5,775 nt of DNA from Candidatus Poseidoniales archaeon (GTDB taxonomy: Archaea > Thermoplasmatota > Poseidoniia > Poseidoniales > Poseidoniaceae), in the NCBI GenBank assembly GCA_003602665.1, contig QQSG01000060.1, positions 8,008-13,782 on the forward strand. Direction: 5' to 3'. The translations under genes and the position numbers were made by a program. Below the pieces are notes generated by a model. That model made no database searches. It was not told the DNA's origin and saw nothing but the letters and a program-made list of their open reading frames with translations. Below, in pieces: positions 3,267 to 5,775 of the stretch (position 1 is the stretch's first letter; each line of letters begins with the position of its first letter).

Positions 3267-5775
3267 TGTTTGATTTACCACACAGCGAACAAATTGATGA
3301 AGAATTAAACGTAACTTCGGGTACGATTCAACCGTTTGAAAACGGCTACATTACCACGTGGGTGGGTCGAAGGAAGACCCCCTATGGCCACCGGCTTGTA
3401 CGAGCTGGACGGATTATTGGATGGCTTTGCGAAGGCGACAGTGCAACAAAACTTCTCGGAGGAGCCGATGCACGGAAGGCCTTGGAAGCAGCAGAAGAAG
3501 GAACACACCGACTTGTTGGCTATGCTTGTTCACTCAGAGGTCTAGGCTCACTGGCAACCCTCATCCCCGAGGCTTTTGAATTCCAAGCGGATGTTCAAGG
3601 TCTTTCTTCAGGCTCATCGTTAACAGATCGACTCTTCGCTCGAAATATTTCTGCTGTTCTATCCACGCTTGAAGGGTATGACCACGTTCGAGGGGCACTT
3701 GCAGCAGATCAGGGAATTCTCATCGATAGTGCGGGCAATCTTCCAGGTAAAGCAGAAGAACTTGCTTCAAGCATCTCATCTCTTTCTGATTCGATGTCAT
3801 CACATCAATCAGCCTTAGGCGGTACTGAACAAGGTTATGCTACTCTGAAGATGGGAGATGCCTCAGTACTACTTGCATCAAGTAGTTCGATTGTTATCGC
3901 AATTTGGACGGAACTTGATACAAATCATGCACGTCTTCTGACGGATCTAACTGCTCAACTTGATGGAGAGATTGGCACCTATGCTGAAGGCGCAGCCACG
4001 CTCCCTGATGGATTCATCCTCAGAGAAGGAAAGGGCGGTTCTGACGCAGTAATGTCCATGCTTGCTGCTGCACTAGAAGAACAAGTCACAGGCCATCTCA
4101 AAGCAGGTGCAAGCAACAAGGCAGTATCCCTTGCAGTTGTGAAAGGAATTCCTGTGGCAATGGCTGCAAATGGACAATCCTTTGATGATGCTATGATGGG
4201 GTTAACCGAAAGTAAGCGTATTTTGAAACTCCATCGTCTTGCTTCAGGAACCACTGTTTCCTCTTCAACAGGTGATGTTGAATCCTTTTCTCTGGAAAGT
4301 TTTGTAGAAGCACTATCCTCTGTACGAACACGTTCTGAAAAGCGCAAAGAAACCATGATGCATCGGCTCATGACCATGTATGGGTTTGAAATCGGTCTCG
4401 ATCTTGTTCGACAACATCGAAGTAAAGTTTCCATTCAAATCGATGGAGCTGATTCGAGCAAGGGTTTGCCAGCCGCCTCTCCAGTTGCTGGTGTTGATGC
4501 TGGATTGAGACGTCGTCTAGAAGAGGCCGAACTACGCTCAGATTCACTGATGCGAACAAATGCTGGATTAACCACTCAATTACAAGATTCAGAAAAGCAG
4601 AGAACTGAGGCCCTTATTCGACTTGATGAAATCAAGGAGTCGTCAGGAGATCAATCTGTTACAATTCAGTCAAAGAACGATGAACTCAATCGAGTTCAAG
4701 TCACTGTTTCAGAATCAAGAACTCGAATGGAACAAGCAGAAGAACGAGCAGACCGGCTATTGCGACGTGTAAGTGAACTTGAACATCAATTGAGCGAACG
4801 TGCTGGAGAACTGGCCAAGGCTCTTGGAAACGCAACAAGCAGTGAAGCACTTCGAAATGAATTAGAAGAACTCTCATCGAATGAAGCCTCCACACGAGCA
4901 GAACTAGAATCGAATGCCCAGAAGTTATCATCTGTCCGTGATCAAATCGATACGGAAGAACGACGACTACGTGCTCTTGAAGAACAAATCGCTTCAATGC
5001 GAGAACGTCAAGCCAGTGCGGCAAGTAAATCCAATGTTTCAGAAGAAAAAGTTCGTGCAGCAGAGGCAAGACTTGACCAAATCGATGCAGAAACCATCGC
5101 CAGTCGGCGAAGAGCAGAAGAAGAACGCCATCGACTTGCTGAAGATGAAGCACGCAGAATGCAACTTCATTCAGAAATGCGAGAACTGATGACCGAACGA
5201 AGAGACATCTTGACCGAATTGGGCAACCTAGGTGCACGAAGAGGGAACGCAGAAACGGAATTGTCAGGTCTAATTAGTCGAGCAGAAGCCCTTACAGAAG
5301 CACATGAAGAGGCTGTTTCTGACATTGCTGAAGCAGAACGATTGAGAGCACGTCTTTCCGAAGAACCACTCGCTCAAGCATTGCTTAACGATGATTCAAC
5401 CTTCAGAGGACTGGGCCCTGTTATCGAGCGTCTTGAGCAAGCTCGTACTCTTGGATACTCTGTAATTCTTCTCGATCGTGCGGTGGAACGTGCATTACAA
5501 ATTGTTCAATCCACAGTAGATCATATTGCTGCAACCCCACGAAACCTCCTGAGCAGTGAAGTAATGACACTTCTTGAACGACAAGTTCCCCAAACTGCAG
5601 GAGCAGTACGAGGACTTGCTCGATGGTCTGTCCAACAGCGATTGGAAAACCAACTTGGTGAAACAGTAGGCCATCTCATATTGGATTTGGAAGGCATTCT
5701 CGAAGATTACGATCGCTCAATTACAATGTTGAGACGTATGCGGAATGTTCTCGACCAATTGGGTCAACTTGGAGC
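3266..5775 (+). CDS. Long Roadblock-domain coiled-coil protein (3' end cut by window)
   Basis: 836 codons are open without interruption to the window edge. I do not recognise the protein as a whole. Residues 16-110 form a small globular region with the motif GRRKTPYGHRLVRAGRIIGW at 34-53, recalling strand-rich DUF4388/PATAN-like domains; that likeness is weak. Residues 119-235 fit a Roadblock/LC7 domain: a helix (DRLFARNISAVLSTLEG), strands VRGALAADQG and ILIDSAGN (141-158), a helix (163-184), strands through YATLKMGDASVLLASSSSIV (191-210) and IAIWTE, then a last helix (219-235). Residues 240-390 are a second alpha/beta region with VSLAVVKGIPVAMAANG at 287-303. Residues 411-700 are a long, highly charged coiled coil rich in Glu, Arg, Gln and Ala, with a break near 458-468. 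Residues 700-836 are helical and less charged. No signal peptide, membrane helix, Walker A motif or cysteine cluster is visible, so it is probably cytoplasmic and not an SMC or Rad50 ATPase. A structural or scaffolding role tied to the coupled small Roadblock protein is inference. Confidence 0.85.
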   Translation, partial: MFDLPHSEQIDEELNVTSGTIQPFENGYITTWVGRRKTPYGHRLVRAGRIIGWLCEGDSATKLLGGADARKALEAAEEGTHRLVGYACSLRGLGSLATLIPEAFEFQADVQGLSSGSSLTDRLFARNISAVLSTLEGYDHVRGALAADQGILIDSAGNLPGKAEELASSISSLSDSMSSHQSALGGTEQGYATLKMGDASVLLASSSSIVIAIWTELDTNHARLLTDLTAQLDGEIGTYAEGAATLPDGFILREGKGGSDAVMSMLAAALEEQVTGHLKAGASNKAVSLAVVKGIPVAMAANGQSFDDAMMGLTESKRILKLHRLASGTTVSSSTGDVESFSLESFVEALSSVRTRSEKRKETMMHRLMTMYGFEIGLDLVRQHRSKVSIQIDGADSSKGLPAASPVAGVDAGLRRRLEEAELRSDSLMRTNAGLTTQLQDSEKQRTEALIRLDEIKESSGDQSVTIQSKNDELNRVQVTVSESRTRMEQAEERADRLLRRVSELEHQLSERAGELAKALGNATSSEALRNELEELSSNEASTRAELESNAQKLSSVRDQIDTEERRLRALEEQIASMRERQASAASKSNVSEEKVRAAEARLDQIDAETIASRRRAEEERHRLAEDEARRMQLHSEMRELMTERRDILTELGNLGARRGNAETELSGLISRAEALTEAHEEAVSDIAEAERLRARLSEEPLAQALLNDDSTFRGLGPVIERLEQARTLGYSVILLDRAVERALQIVQSTVDHIAATPRNLLSSEVMTLLERQVPQTAGAVRGLARWSVQQRLENQLGETVGHLILDLEGILEDYDRSITMLRRMRNVLDQLGQLG

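Noticed and set aside
4701..5237. Minus-strand open frame of 178 codons opposite the coiled coil
   Set aside because: It is the reverse reading of GAA/CGA/GCA-rich coiled-coil codons, giving a Leu/Val/His-rich nonsense protein with no ribosome site; the plus frame is continuous through it.
3266..5775. SMC/Rad50-type ATPase
   Set aside because: The coiled coil suggests it, but the N-terminal region has no Walker A motif; glycine-rich stretches such as GKGGSD lack the required pattern.

Overview
The window looks archaeal. It pairs separate aspartate carbamoyltransferase catalytic and regulatory genes (pyrB-pyrI) with a TtuA/NcsA-type tRNA thiolation enzyme and two Roadblock/LC7-fold proteins. 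Gene starts are preceded by strong Shine-Dalgarno (SD) motifs (GGAGGTGA, AGGTGA, GGAGG). Base composition is moderate, with AT-rich intergenic DNA and frequent CGA/CGT arginine codons. A mesophilic marine euryarchaeon of the Thermoplasmatota (Poseidoniia / Marine Group II or a relative) is my best guess. That placement is inference; no rRNA or other marker gene is present.

Layout. (1) Bases 1-155, minus strand: the 5' end of an unrecognised gene with a probable membrane helix. (2) Bases 236-1656, plus strand: a tight pyrB-pyrI operon joined by a TGATG stop/start overlap. The two products should form the allosteric ATCase that makes carbamoyl-L-aspartate in pyrimidine synthesis. (3) Bases 1648-2667, minus strand: a tRNA 2-thiouridine synthetase whose end overlaps the end of pyrI by 9 bases, next to a bulged hairpin. 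(4) Bases 2668-2924: a 257-base divergent control region. It holds AT-rich palindromes, a candidate TATA box and, on the plus side, a leader with two mutually exclusive hairpins. (5) Bases 2925-5775, plus strand: a small stand-alone Roadblock/LC7 protein, coupled by another TGATG overlap to a very long protein that runs off the window. The long protein has an N-terminal globular part, its own Roadblock/LC7-like domain, a second globular region, about 290 residues of coiled coil and a further helical domain.

The pyrimidine and tRNA genes are ordinary core metabolism. The Roadblock pair is the least familiar part and the best candidate for an undescribed system. Roadblock proteins of the MglB type act on small Ras-like GTPases, so the pair could link a GTPase switch to a long coiled-coil scaffold. 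No GTPase is visible in the window, so this is a hypothesis.
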